From positions 1 to 45,281 of the forward strand of contig DAIEHR010000247.1 in NCBI GenBank assembly GCA_027353465.1: DNA of 45,281 nucleotides, in the 5' to 3' direction. This document shows, piece after piece, positions 17,267-25,534 of the stretch (position 1 is the stretch's first letter; each line of letters begins with the position of its first letter). The notes beneath the pieces were generated by a model, which was not told where the DNA came from, did no database searches, and worked only from the letters and a program-made list of their open reading frames with translations. The translations under genes and the position numbers were made by a program. This stretch comes from Acetobacteraceae bacterium. GTDB lineage: Bacteria; Pseudomonadota; Alphaproteobacteria; Acetobacterales; Acetobacteraceae.

Positions 17267-18196
17267 TCAATGTTTGTAAGATTGCATCGCCTGAATGAAT
17301 GCAGGACCGCCAACGATCAGGAAAATGCAAGGTAAAATAAACAAAATCATCGGCAGCGTCAGCAATACCGGCAGCCGCGCCGCTCTTGTTTCGAAACGGA
17401 TAAGTATCTCCTGGCGCATTTCCGTGGACAAGACACGAAGCGCGTCGCCCAAGGGGGTGCCGTAGCGCATGGTCTGCACCAGCGTTGAACACACGCGCTT
17501 TACACTATCCAGCCCAGTGCGGGTGCCTAGATTCCTCAACGCGACGCTACTGTCTGCGGCGACCCGCAGTTCACTCGCGGTCAGACGAAGTTCCGTGCTG
17601 ATGGCGGGATGCGCGGCACGAATTTCGTCAGCCACACGTGCGATCGCAGCCTCCAGCGCCAGGCCGGCTTCGGCGCAGATCACCATCAGATCCAACGCAT
17701 CCGGCAAACCCAGTGAAACGTCGGAGAGATATTTCTTATGGCGATTGCTGACCCACCAGTCCGGCGCGAGCAGCCCCCCCATGGCCGCTATGGCAATCGT
17801 CATGTTGCGCGCGATCGGAGACCACCCAAGATGGGTCACCACCATCACCGCCAGAATGGGCATCGCCAGGAGCAGGAGCACCTTGGTGCCAACAAACAGG
17901 CCTAGCACGCTTGATCCGCGCATGCCTGTCGAGGCCAGCGTCTGTTCAAGCCCGCTGACGGTTTGCCGCGACAGCAAGCCGCTGCGTGCTATCAACATGC
18001 CAATGCCGCCCACCAGATCGGTGATGCCGCGATCCGCCGTCGCGTCGCGCGCGGCCGCGCTATCGAAGTAACGAACAGACAAAAGCCGTGCGTCCAACTG
18101 GGCCTGCCGCTTTAGTTGATACAATAACGCCGCTGCGCTGGCGGCCAGTACCGGCAGCAGAATTAAAATCGGCACCACAAGCGCGACCCTGTTCAT
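17267..18196 (-). CDS. tadC: TadC, type II secretion F-family inner-membrane protein
   Basis: A 309-aa polytopic protein with an N-terminal membrane segment (VALVVPILILLPVLAASAAALLY), two central ones, and C-terminal LLTLPMILFILPCIFLIVGGPAFI. The cytoplasmic GspF/T2SSF domain holds ALDLMVICAEAGLALEAAIARVADEI and GTPLGDALRVLSTEMR. With TadB it forms the membrane platform on which the TadA ATPase works. Its ATG overlaps the tadB stop by 4 bases (18193-18196). Confidence 0.93.
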   Translation of the reverse strand: MNRVALVVPILILLPVLAASAAALLYQLKRQAQLDARLLSVRYFDSAAARDATADRGITDLVGGIGMLIARSGLLSRQTVSGLEQTLASTGMRGSSVLGLFVGTKVLLLLAMPILAVMVVTHLGWSPIARNMTIAIAAMGGLLAPDWWVSNRHKKYLSDVSLGLPDALDLMVICAEAGLALEAAIARVADEIRAAHPAISTELRLTASELRVAADSSVALRNLGTRTGLDSVKRVCSTLVQTMRYGTPLGDALRVLSTEMRQEILIRFETRAARLPVLLTLPMILFILPCIFLIVGGPAFIQAMQSYKH

Positions 18197-19161
18197 GCGA
18201 GGCTCTTGCTGATCAGGAACTTCATCGTTGCGATTCCCATGGACAGCGCCATGAACGCGCCGGCCAGAATTTTCTGCCCAAGCGGGTCAACGAATAGCAG
18301 GATGATATAGGAACTGTTCATGATCCATAGCCCCACCGCGGCTAGCGGCGGCAAAGCGGCTAGAACCATGGAGCTCATTTTCGCTTCAGCGGCCAGGGCG
18401 TGCCCCTTCTCGCGCACGGCCACACGCTTGCGAATGACGTCAGCTAGCGTTTCAAGCGTCTCGCTGAGGCCACCTCCAGTTTGGTTTTGAAGCGACAACG
18501 CCGTGGCAAAGAAACGATACTCCTGAAGGCCGTTACGTTCAGCCATCACTTTCAGCGCATCTTCCAGCACCATGCCGATCGCTATTTCTTGCGACAAGCG
18601 GGTAAACTCTGAACTTGTGGGGGCTGACAGTTCGCGCCCAACGGCCCGTATTGAATCGGCGACCGGGATGCCGACGCGCACACCCCGAACGATCATTGCC
18701 AGCGCATCCGGAAACTGGTTGAACAGCTTATTGCGCCGGCGTGTCTCACACCAGTTGAAGAAACCGCGGCTCAGGACAACCCACGCCACGGGCGAAGCGA
18801 TCCAAACCGCGCTTCCCACCAGCCCGCTTAGCAGCTTTGCCAAAATGATGGTGACAATTAAAGTAGCGATCAGCGCGGCCCACCAGGACAGCACGTAATG
18901 GTCAGGTGCGCCGGGATCGAAACCAAACAACCTGGCGGCGGCGATACCTAGTCGTTGATCGGACGTTGTCAGGCCAACCCCGGAACCCACGGAAAAGGTA
19001 CCGGCAACCTGTCGCCGCTGATGCGGCCTGACGGTATTGATGATGCGCGTACGCAACTGCTCCCGGTCGGCCTGAACGCGGAGGATCACGACGGTCGCTG
19101 TGCTCATCGCCATCAATCCAACGACAAGCCCCGAGATCACCAGGACAGTGAACGCGGTCAC
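18193..19161 (-). CDS. tadB: TadB, type II secretion F-family inner-membrane protein
   Basis: A 322-aa partner of TadC. The track starts at 19191, but GTG 19161 overlaps the tadA TGA (GTGA), as elsewhere in this operon, and starts directly with a membrane segment (VTAFTVLVISGLVVGLMAMSTATVVIL). The T2SSF domain carries FPDALAMIVRGVRVGIPVADSIRAVGRELSAP and GGGLSETLETLADVIRKRVAVREKGHALAAEAKMS, which is highly typical of TadB. The C-terminus has two more membrane spans. Confidence 0.93.
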   Translation of the reverse strand: MTAFTVLVISGLVVGLMAMSTATVVILRVQADREQLRTRIINTVRPHQRRQVAGTFSVGSGVGLTTSDQRLGIAAARLFGFDPGAPDHYVLSWWAALIATLIVTIILAKLLSGLVGSAVWIASPVAWVVLSRGFFNWCETRRRNKLFNQFPDALAMIVRGVRVGIPVADSIRAVGRELSAPTSSEFTRLSQEIAIGMVLEDALKVMAERNGLQEYRFFATALSLQNQTGGGLSETLETLADVIRKRVAVREKGHALAAEAKMSSMVLAALPPLAAVGLWIMNSSYIILLFVDPLGQKILAGAFMALSMGIATMKFLISKSLA

Positions 19162-20546
19162 AGTTCGGCGTCCTCCATCGCGGACATCCATGCCCGTTCC
19201 AGTCCGAAATAGGCCAGCCGTGTCCTGAAGCCCGGCCGGGTTCTACTGACCCGGTACCGGCCACGTAGTTTGCCGTCTGGTGTTTCACCTTCATTTTCGA
19301 GTTGGAAGATGTCGTTCATAATGACCACATCACCTTCCATGCCGCACACCTCGGTCACCTGGGTGACACGTCGGCCGCCGTCACGCTGGCGCTCCACCTG
19401 AACCATCAGATGTACGGCGCCGACGATTTGGGTGCGGATAGCGCGGGAGGAGAGGCCCATCTTTCCCATTTGCACCATATTCTCGATGCGGGTCAGGGCA
19501 TCGCGGGTCGTATTGGCGTGGACAGTGGACATACTACCATCGTGGCCCGTGTTCATGGCCTGTAGCATATCGAAGGCCTCCTCGGACCGTACCTCGCCGA
19601 TGATGATGCGGTCAGGGCGCATTCGCAGGGCGTTGCGCATCAGATCGCGCTGACTGACCTCGCCCCGGCCTTCCAGGCTGGGGGGGCGGGTTTCCATCCG
19701 AACCACATGCGGCTGTTGCAATTGAAGTTCCGCGGCGTCTTCAACCGTAATGATACGTTCGCTGGGATCGATCATGCGTGACATGGCATTCAGCAGCGTC
19801 GTCTTGCCCGCCCCCGTGCCGCCTGAGATAATCACGTTCAAACGGGAGCGCCCGGCGATTTCAAGCACCCGCGCGACCGGTGATGTCATGGCGCCCAGCT
19901 CGATCAACTTGGCGAAGTCGATCGCTTTCTTGCTGAATTTGCGGATCGACAGGTAAGGCCCGTCCAATGCGAGTGGAGGGAACACGATGTTGACGCGGCT
20001 TCCGTCCTTCAGGCGCGCATCGACCATGGGGCTGCTTTCGTCGATCCGCCGTCCCACCCCGGCGGCGATGCGCTGGCATATATTTGCCAGGTGAGCGGTG
20101 TCACGGAAGCGGGCAGTGGAGGCTTCCATTCTGCCGCGACGTTCGACGAAAACGCTTGTCGGACCATTCACCATGATATCCGCGATCTGGTCGTCGGCCA
20201 GGAGCGCCTCCAGCGGTCCCAGGCCAAGCATGTCGTTCACGAGGTCGCCGGCGAGCGCACGCTGTTCGCGGGCGTTCAATTGGACATGCCGTTCCGAAGC
20301 GATATCAGAGATCAGACGTTCGACCTCGATCTGTAGTCGTTCGGGCGCGGTTGACGCTACGGCGACTGGATCGATCCGAGCCAAACAGAGTGTCCGGAGT
20401 TCCAGCAGGGCGGATGCGTGACTTTGCCCTTGGTCCACACGGACCGACGGGTTCAGGGGTCCGGTCACCCTTGAGCCCACGGACGTGGGGGGTGGCACGA
20501 CGGCTCCTGGCGTACGGCGGCCGAATGTCTGTGGCTCCATACTCAT
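19158..20546 (-). CDS. tadA: TadA/CpaF secretion ATPase
   Basis: A 462-aa hexameric ATPase of the GspE/VirB11 superfamily that powers Flp pilus extension. Motifs run in order: an N-terminal domain with LGLGPLEALLADDQIADIMVNGP, Walker A SGGTGAGKTT at about residues 241-250, DAAELQLQQPHVVRMETRPP, Asp box and Walker B RPDRIIIGEVRSEEAFDML, and His box HDGSMSTVHANT. All are intact, so it should be active. Residues 1-45 are a variable, Pro-rich leader. The start (ATG 20546) forms an ATGA overlap with cpaE. No second ATPase for retraction is visible. Confidence 0.95.
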   Translation of the reverse strand: MSMEPQTFGRRTPGAVVPPPTSVGSRVTGPLNPSVRVDQGQSHASALLELRTLCLARIDPVAVASTAPERLQIEVERLISDIASERHVQLNAREQRALAGDLVNDMLGLGPLEALLADDQIADIMVNGPTSVFVERRGRMEASTARFRDTAHLANICQRIAAGVGRRIDESSPMVDARLKDGSRVNIVFPPLALDGPYLSIRKFSKKAIDFAKLIELGAMTSPVARVLEIAGRSRLNVIISGGTGAGKTTLLNAMSRMIDPSERIITVEDAAELQLQQPHVVRMETRPPSLEGRGEVSQRDLMRNALRMRPDRIIIGEVRSEEAFDMLQAMNTGHDGSMSTVHANTTRDALTRIENMVQMGKMGLSSRAIRTQIVGAVHLMVQVERQRDGGRRVTQVTEVCGMEGDVVIMNDIFQLENEGETPDGKLRGRYRVSRTRPGFRTRLAYFGLERAWMSAMEDAEL

Positions 20547-21814
20547 TTCTTTTTCCAGAATTGCCAGATCGGCTTTCTGTCGTCTCCGCGCCTAGCGGTA
20601 ACGGCGGCCGCCGAGGTGTCCAGAAGGGGGTTGAACGCGACCAGCCGCGCCAGATCGCGAACACGAAGTTGCAAGAAACCGCGTTCCCGGACAGCGATTT
20701 CACCCATGTTGGCATCAATCGCCAACCGCTTCGGCAGGTCGGGAATGGTCATGTCCACCCGGAACTGCAACGCATCTTCGATCTGCGTAAGGGTCAAAGC
20801 ACCAGGCATGTCGAGGCGGTTTAGGACCAATACTGTCGGAGACTGGAGCTTCTGACCGTCATGCAAAGCCCGAAGCCGGAGCGTGTCGCGAACGCCGGCC
20901 AGCGTCGGTTCGAACACGATCACGCGCTGGCTTGCCATGTCCAACAGGTCCCGATACAGCGGCGCGGGTTGAAATGGCACGTCGATGACAATGAAATTAT
21001 AGCGTCGGCGCAGCGCGGCCAGCAGGCGGGGGGCCGCGTCCGGGGCGCAAACCGGCCGGTCGTCCATCGATTCCTGGCCCGCCAGCACATGCAAGCGATC
21101 TTTCAGCACCTGGGCCGCGCGTTCGACAAACAGGTCGTCGATGCGGTCTGGCATCTCCAGCGCGGCACGCAGTCCGGGTCCAGTTGGCGCATTCAGGTAC
21201 AAAGCGGCGGTGCCGGTATGAAGATCTGGATCCAGCAGCAATGTATGGCGGCTTCGTATCACCCCGAACTGCCAGGCAAGGCTTGCGGCCAAGGTAGTGG
21301 CGCCAACACCGCCACGGGCACCGGTAATCGTGATGACCCGGCCACCGCTCGGTTCCTGTATGTCGGTATGCTGCCCCAGGATGATCGGCACAAACAGCCG
21401 CATCACCATCGCTCGGGTCAGAGGCTTTGGCAGGTATTCCCGCACGCCCATGCCGCGAGTGACCTCGCGATAGAAATCGAGATTGTTGATTTCACCGATG
21501 ACCAGGACACGGACGTCCGGCTCCACCACCTGCGACAGGTCCAGCAGCGCGGTAAGGGGTTCATCCTCGCCGCTGATATCGACGATCAGGCTATAGGGCG
21601 TCGGCAGCTTGTGCAGCGCGGTGATCGCCGAACGAATACCGCCCTTGTGGATATCGAACGGCTCCGCGGTCGCTTCAGCCAGACCGTCGCGCAGCATCAG
21701 TTCGGCCTGCGCATCAGCGACGAACGCCAACAACAGAGCCCGGCCAGCACCCAGGATGGGCGTGGTCTCAAGCTCCCGTTTGCCGCCAGGCAGGCTGCCA
21801 TCCGCTGCCATCAA
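20543..21814 (-). CDS. cpaE: CpaE/TadZ, pilus localisation ATPase
   Basis: A 423-aa MinD/ParA-superfamily protein that places the Tad machine at the cell pole. Residues about 27-135 form a receiver-like domain (LIVDISGEDEPLTALLDLSQ, GVREYLPKPLTRA). The ATPase domain begins GARGGVGATTLAASLAW (about residues 165-181), where the deviant Walker A lacks the usual second Lys, as CpaE proteins often do. LLDPDLHTGTAALYL and FIVIDVPFQPAPLYRDLLDMA follow. The ATG overlaps the cpaD stop by 4 bases. Confidence 0.93.
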   Translation of the reverse strand: MMAADGSLPGGKRELETTPILGAGRALLLAFVADAQAELMLRDGLAEATAEPFDIHKGGIRSAITALHKLPTPYSLIVDISGEDEPLTALLDLSQVVEPDVRVLVIGEINNLDFYREVTRGMGVREYLPKPLTRAMVMRLFVPIILGQHTDIQEPSGGRVITITGARGGVGATTLAASLAWQFGVIRSRHTLLLDPDLHTGTAALYLNAPTGPGLRAALEMPDRIDDLFVERAAQVLKDRLHVLAGQESMDDRPVCAPDAAPRLLAALRRRYNFIVIDVPFQPAPLYRDLLDMASQRVIVFEPTLAGVRDTLRLRALHDGQKLQSPTVLVLNRLDMPGALTLTQIEDALQFRVDMTIPDLPKRLAIDANMGEIAVRERGFLQLRVRDLARLVAFNPLLDTSAAAVTARRGDDRKPIWQFWKKK

Positions 21815-22125
21815 TTGGGCCCGGAAGTAACAGCGGGGCTGGGGGCCGCGCTGCTGCTGCTGCCACTGCTGCTGCTGTCCAGGAGCGGCTTCACGCGTCC
21901 GTTGCGTAGCCGATCGATAGCCGCCGCCGCCTGATAGCCGTCCGCGGCTTCGGTACCGCGCCCATGCGCGAGGTCGGCTGGATTTGCAGCCATCGCCGCC
22001 AGATTCGATTTGTTAACCCCGGTGGCGTGCCAGGCGTCCGCGCGATCAAAAGCACCCAGATCGTCGCAGCCGGCCAATAGGGTTAGTAAGCAAGCCGCGA
22101 TTGCCATACGCGAAAGGTAGATCAT
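21811..22125 (-). CDS. cpaD: CpaD-like pilus lipoprotein, short form
   Basis: A 104-aa lipoprotein with MIYLSRMAIAACLLTLLAGC (lipobox LAGC). The conserved CpaD region NKSNLAAMAANPADLAHGRGTEAADGYQAAAAIDRLRNGR and a Ser-rich tail follow. Caulobacter-type CpaD is about twice as long; the N-terminal beta-rich half appears to be missing, leaving only the signature block. Position between cpaC and cpaE, and overlaps at both ends, support the call. It probably helps the secretin in the outer membrane. Confidence 0.82.
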   Translation of the reverse strand: MIYLSRMAIAACLLTLLAGCDDLGAFDRADAWHATGVNKSNLAAMAANPADLAHGRGTEAADGYQAAAAIDRLRNGRVKPLLDSSSSGSSSSAAPSPAVTSGPN

Positions 22126-23609
22126 TGCACGATAAATCCGGCTGCACCTGGAATGCGCGTGGCCTTCACCGGCGTCGTTCGTCCGACCTGACGCAGCAAC
22201 AGAATGCGCTCCAGATCGGTTGGAGGCGTATAGGCCTCGTCTGGCGTATGCAGCGCTGTCGGGTCGCGCACCGGACGAACAATGAAGGGGGTAACGATAA
22301 TAACAAGCTCACTTTCATTACGTTGAAAGCTGTCCGAGCGGAAAAGCGCGCCTATGATTGGCAACTCGCCAAGAAATGGAATGGCGCTGGTGCCTTGGGT
22401 TACGCTGTCCTGCAGCAGGCCGGCGATCGCAAAGCTGTCTCCGCTGCCAACCTCCACGGTCGTGTCCGCGCGCCGCACGGTCAGTGCGGGCACGCTGATA
22501 CTGTTGTTACCAGTACTAAGCTGTACAGCGCCTTGGCTTGTTAACTGGCTTACTTCGGGACGCACGTGAACGTTGATGTGCCCGTCGCTCATGACGGTGG
22601 GAACGAACGACAGATTGATACCGTATTGCTTGAAATCAACAGTGATCGCGTTGTTCTGCTGACTGATTGGGATGGGAAACTCGCCCCCCACCAGGAAGCT
22701 GGCTGGCTCACCGCTCATGGTTGTTAAATTCGGTTCGGCCAGCATATGCACGAGATTGTCTTGGGCCAGAGCGTCGATCACGCCGCTAAGATTCGTTTGG
22801 CCCCCGGCATAGGATCCTGTCAGGGCATTTGGGGACGCGCTGTTGGCGGTAAACGCATTACTGGTCGTCAGGCCGATCGCAGCATACTTTCCAAGTCCCT
22901 GAAGTGATTGCCAATTTACCCCTAGTTCGCGTGACACGCTTCGCGACATTTCCGCGATCCGAACGTGCAAGCTGATCTGGGTGGACGATGCAACGGTCAG
23001 CCGGTTATCGGCGGTCTGCTTGTCGGTCAAAAATGCCCGCGCCAAACTTATCACCCGGTCCGCGTCTGCCGGTGTAGCAACCTGACCGCTGACCGAAAGG
23101 CCGGTTGGGAGTGTCTCGACGCGGATGTTGCTGCCGGGCATTGCCCGAGCGATGGTGGCTGACGCCTCCGCGGCGCTGTAAGCCGATGGCTTTATGGTGA
23201 TCTGATACTGCGCTACGGCATGGCCGGCTTCATCCATGGCTGCCAGGGTCGTGCGTCCCGGGGTCGCCCCGAATACGAACAGCGTACTTGGGCTGGCCGG
23301 ACGTACTTCAGCGATCTTGGGGTCAGCCACAAACACGTTGGCGATGGCAGCCGGCAGGTTAAGCACACGGCCCGTTCCCGATTCCAGCACCAGTTGAACG
23401 ATGCGACCATGATCCCGCGGGTCACTGGGCATTTGGGATATGTTGATCGGCAAGGCGTTGCGATTTGTCGCCGGCGAAACGCCCTGTGCCCCGGCTATCG
23501 GCTTTGGAATCGCCAACCGCGCCAGCGGGTCCGCGTTGACCGGACCCGTTTGGGCAAAGCCAGCATGGCACGTCAGGGCCAGCATTCCCACGGTTGCAAG
23601 CAGTCGCAT
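22122..23609 (-). CDS. cpaC: CpaC/RcpA, outer-membrane secretin
   Basis: A 495-aa secretin that forms the outer-membrane gate for the pilus. The signal peptide (LLATVGMLALTCHAGFAQ) leads to an N-terminal domain (IVQLVLESGTGRVLNLPAAIANVFVADPKIAEV), a BON-like domain (LSVSGQVATPADADRVISLARAFL), and then the secretin core: SQLTSQGAVQLSTGNNSISVPALTVRRADTTVEVGSGDSFAIAGLLQ and FLGELPIIGALFRSDSFQRNESELVIIVTPFIVRPV. All are typical of CpaC. The start and stop overlap cpaB (TGATG) and cpaD. Confidence 0.95.
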   Translation of the reverse strand: MRLLATVGMLALTCHAGFAQTGPVNADPLARLAIPKPIAGAQGVSPATNRNALPINISQMPSDPRDHGRIVQLVLESGTGRVLNLPAAIANVFVADPKIAEVRPASPSTLFVFGATPGRTTLAAMDEAGHAVAQYQITIKPSAYSAAEASATIARAMPGSNIRVETLPTGLSVSGQVATPADADRVISLARAFLTDKQTADNRLTVASSTQISLHVRIAEMSRSVSRELGVNWQSLQGLGKYAAIGLTTSNAFTANSASPNALTGSYAGGQTNLSGVIDALAQDNLVHMLAEPNLTTMSGEPASFLVGGEFPIPISQQNNAITVDFKQYGINLSFVPTVMSDGHINVHVRPEVSQLTSQGAVQLSTGNNSISVPALTVRRADTTVEVGSGDSFAIAGLLQDSVTQGTSAIPFLGELPIIGALFRSDSFQRNESELVIIVTPFIVRPVRDPTALHTPDEAYTPPTDLERILLLRQVGRTTPVKATRIPGAAGFIVQ

Positions 23610-24535
23610 CAGAAATGAAACTCCTTGCTGTCCAGGCTACCTTGGAAGATATGCACCATCGGTGGCGTCTTACGGGGACCGCCGCCGCCAAGCGCGGGCG
23701 AAACGTCGCCGGCCCAGGTAACGCCACCCGTCGTCGCGGGGTTGGTGGGGAGCGGCGTGGCGTTCGCCTCGGGAGTGGCAGCGCGATCGCCCGGACCCGC
23801 CGATGCAGCCGCGGCCGCTGTATTGTCGCCGCTTCCGTCGGCGGCACGTACCGACAACGACAGCTTCCCCAAGCGCCCCGCAACCAAGACCCGCTCCGCC
23901 TGGATCGACGTCACCTCTAAGGTTGCGGTTCGATTGACTTGCGTCGCGGGCACATCGGGCGCCTGCCCTTGGGCGATTTGTTGATCTACAGCAATGACAC
24001 GAGCGTCTGACAAGACAGTTTCGGCCGCCACACGACGGCCCGCGGCTATCATTGGGTCATCCAAGGTTTGTGTCAGTATGACGTCCACACGATCGCCCGG
24101 CCAAATGAGGCCGGCGGTCCCGCTGACAGCATCAACCGCTACCGTTATCGCTCGCAGATTTGGACCCAGCACGGCAGCCAGGAACCCATGATCGCCCGGG
24201 TGGACGACGTCACCAGGCAATATCGGCTGAGCCGCAGCCATGCCGCGGCGAATCATTGCCCCAATCAGGCCGCTTCGGCCCATCGGCGTATCCAGACTTG
24301 CGCCCGATGGAACATCTGTTTGGGCCAAATCCTGTGCCACCAGATCTTCTGGCTTGACCAGGGATCCGCCTCGGAGCGCATGGGCGGCAACGAGAATTGA
24401 TACTTTCACGGGAACATTTGCGGGCATCGCCGCCACCGGGGTGGCAGCAGGCGCCGCTAATAGGATCCAGGCCACAGCGCCCCCGCCGATAACGGTGATG
24501 GCTAATATGCCGAAGAGGGCAATTTTCAAAAGCAT
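23609..24535 (-). CDS. cpaB: CpaB/RcpC, pilus assembly protein with SAF domain
   Basis: A 308-aa periplasmic protein anchored by an N-terminal membrane segment (MLLKIALFGILAITVIGGGAVAWILL). The SAF/CpaB domain follows (VSILVAAHALRGGSLVKPEDLVAQDL, GAMIRRGMAAAQPILPGDVV), then RcpC (RAITVAVDAVSGTAGLIWPGDRVDVILTQTL). The C-terminal 70 residues are Ala/Gly/Pro-rich. It probably joins secretin and inner-membrane parts. ATG 24535 with an AGGGGG ribosome site across the cpaA stop is preferred over the track start at 24559. Confidence 0.93.
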   Translation of the reverse strand: MLLKIALFGILAITVIGGGAVAWILLAAPAATPVAAMPANVPVKVSILVAAHALRGGSLVKPEDLVAQDLAQTDVPSGASLDTPMGRSGLIGAMIRRGMAAAQPILPGDVVHPGDHGFLAAVLGPNLRAITVAVDAVSGTAGLIWPGDRVDVILTQTLDDPMIAAGRRVAAETVLSDARVIAVDQQIAQGQAPDVPATQVNRTATLEVTSIQAERVLVAGRLGKLSLSVRAADGSGDNTAAAAASAGPGDRAATPEANATPLPTNPATTGGVTWAGDVSPALGGGGPRKTPPMVHIFQGSLDSKEFHF

Positions 24536-24539
24536 CGCC

Positions 24540-25100
24540 CTACCCCCTGAAGAGAACAAGCAGCGTGCCGACCACTATAGCCGAGGCATAAGGCAAGTGA
24601 CGGCCGCGCCCGATCCGATACCGCTCGGCACGCAAGATGCGTTGGAAAAACGCTTTTGGCCGGGTAGGTTTTATTGGCGGGGCTACGAACCGGTGCAGCA
24701 ACAAATAGACGATCGAAAGACCGCCCCCGGCCAGCGCAATCTTAAGCAACAGGTCCAGGGCCATGAGCGGGGGCACCAAGAGCCCGCATGCCGCGAGCAG
24801 TTTCACATCGCCCCCGCCCAGCCAGCCACGCTTCCAACAGATTGAAGCTCCGAAGAATATAATACAAAATGTAAAAATACCGCCGAGGAAAGATCCACTT
24901 AAAACTCGATTCGTGCATCCGATGACAATAATAAATGCCGCAACCCAATTGGGAATCGTTCGGAACGCAAGGTCATGCAGGGCGGCGAACAACAGAATTA
25001 CGGTCGCCAGCGCAACCGGAACCGTATTTGCCGCATTGACCGCGGTAAGCGACATCAGCTGCACCAAAGGCGCCTCTGAGAATGCGGCATGCGCGGCCAT
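24540..25100 (-). CDS. cpaA: CpaA/TadV, type IV prepilin peptidase
   Basis: A 186-aa A24-family aspartic peptidase of the inner membrane that cuts the Flp prepilin and the TadE-like pseudopilins. The two catalytic Asp regions are present: HDLAFRTIPNW (about residue 42) and GGGDVKLLAA (about residues 96-99). About five membrane segments are visible. As usual for Tad peptidases it lacks the N-methylase domain of PilD. It starts at ATG 25100, 30 bp after the pilin stop. Confidence 0.93.
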   Translation of the reverse strand: MAAHAAFSEAPLVQLMSLTAVNAANTVPVALATVILLFAALHDLAFRTIPNWVAAFIIVIGCTNRVLSGSFLGGIFTFCIIFFGASICWKRGWLGGGDVKLLAACGLLVPPLMALDLLLKIALAGGGLSIVYLLLHRFVAPPIKPTRPKAFFQRILRAERYRIGRGRHLPYASAIVVGTLLVLFRG

Positions 25101-25130
25101 AGTATACTCAGCTAGGAAGAGGCTTGCGTA

Positions 25131-25319
25131 TCACTTGCCGACCGCAGTTCCGACATGGGTGGAAATATTGGTGAACGTGGTGGCAAGATTTGTGCCCAAC
25201 GTCGTTACCGCCGTAATGATGGCCACCGCGATGAGAGCGGCGATAAGGCCGTATTCCAGCGCTGTTACCCCACGCTTGTCGCGCTTGATAGCGGTCAGGC
25301 AAACGAAAATTTTCGACAT
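25131..25319 (-). CDS. flp: Flp-family type IVb pilin
   Basis: The 62-aa major pilin subunit. The basic leader (MSKIFVCLTAIKRDKRG) is cut after Gly by CpaA; the mature part VTALEYGLIAALIAVAIITAVTTLG has Glu at +5 and Tyr at +6, the Flp hallmark. The short tail is LATTFTNISTHVGTAVGK. The track frame starts at 25439, but ATG 25319 has a perfect AGGAGG 9 bases upstream. As first gene of the Tad operon it is expected to be the most strongly expressed. There is no obvious terminator before cpaA. Confidence 0.96.
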   Translation of the reverse strand: MSKIFVCLTAIKRDKRGVTALEYGLIAALIAVAIITAVTTLGTNLATTFTNISTHVGTAVGK

Positions 25320-25328
25320 GTTGTTGAT

Positions 25329-25334
25329 CCTCCT
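25329..25334 (-). promoter_or_regulatory. strong ribosome binding site of the pilin gene
   Basis: AGGAGG, a full anti-16S match, 9 bases before ATG 25319. It decides the pilin start over the much longer track frame and is the strongest ribosome site seen in the locus, fitting high pilin output. Confidence 0.85.
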
Positions 25335-25363
25335 ATACGGGTATCCTCTTTTAGAGATAGTCA

Positions 25364-25375
25364 TTTTCGCGAAAA
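25364..25375. promoter_or_regulatory. 12-bp palindrome upstream of the pilin gene
   Basis: TTTTCGCGAAAA is a perfect palindrome 45 bp upstream of the pilin ATG. Just downstream (25343-25359) is a second imperfect palindrome TATCTCT-AAA-AGAGGATA as read on the minus strand. In this leader region they are candidate operators for a regulator of the Tad operon; the protein is unknown. Confidence 0.4.
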
Positions 25376-25534
25376 ATCCACTTCGAGATTTTTTGGGTAA
25401 GGAACGCGCCGGTTGTCTCCGACACCTCTGGGTCCGCAATATAGATCTGTGGTGGCGTTTCGCCGGCGGTACCTATTTATTTACTAGTCGGCATGGGGGC
25501 CGAATTACCAGGCAGACTACCCGCGGGATCGAAT

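Noticed and set aside
20861-21934. 357-aa plus-strand ORF
   Set aside because: Antisense to cpaE and part of cpaD; low-complexity composition.
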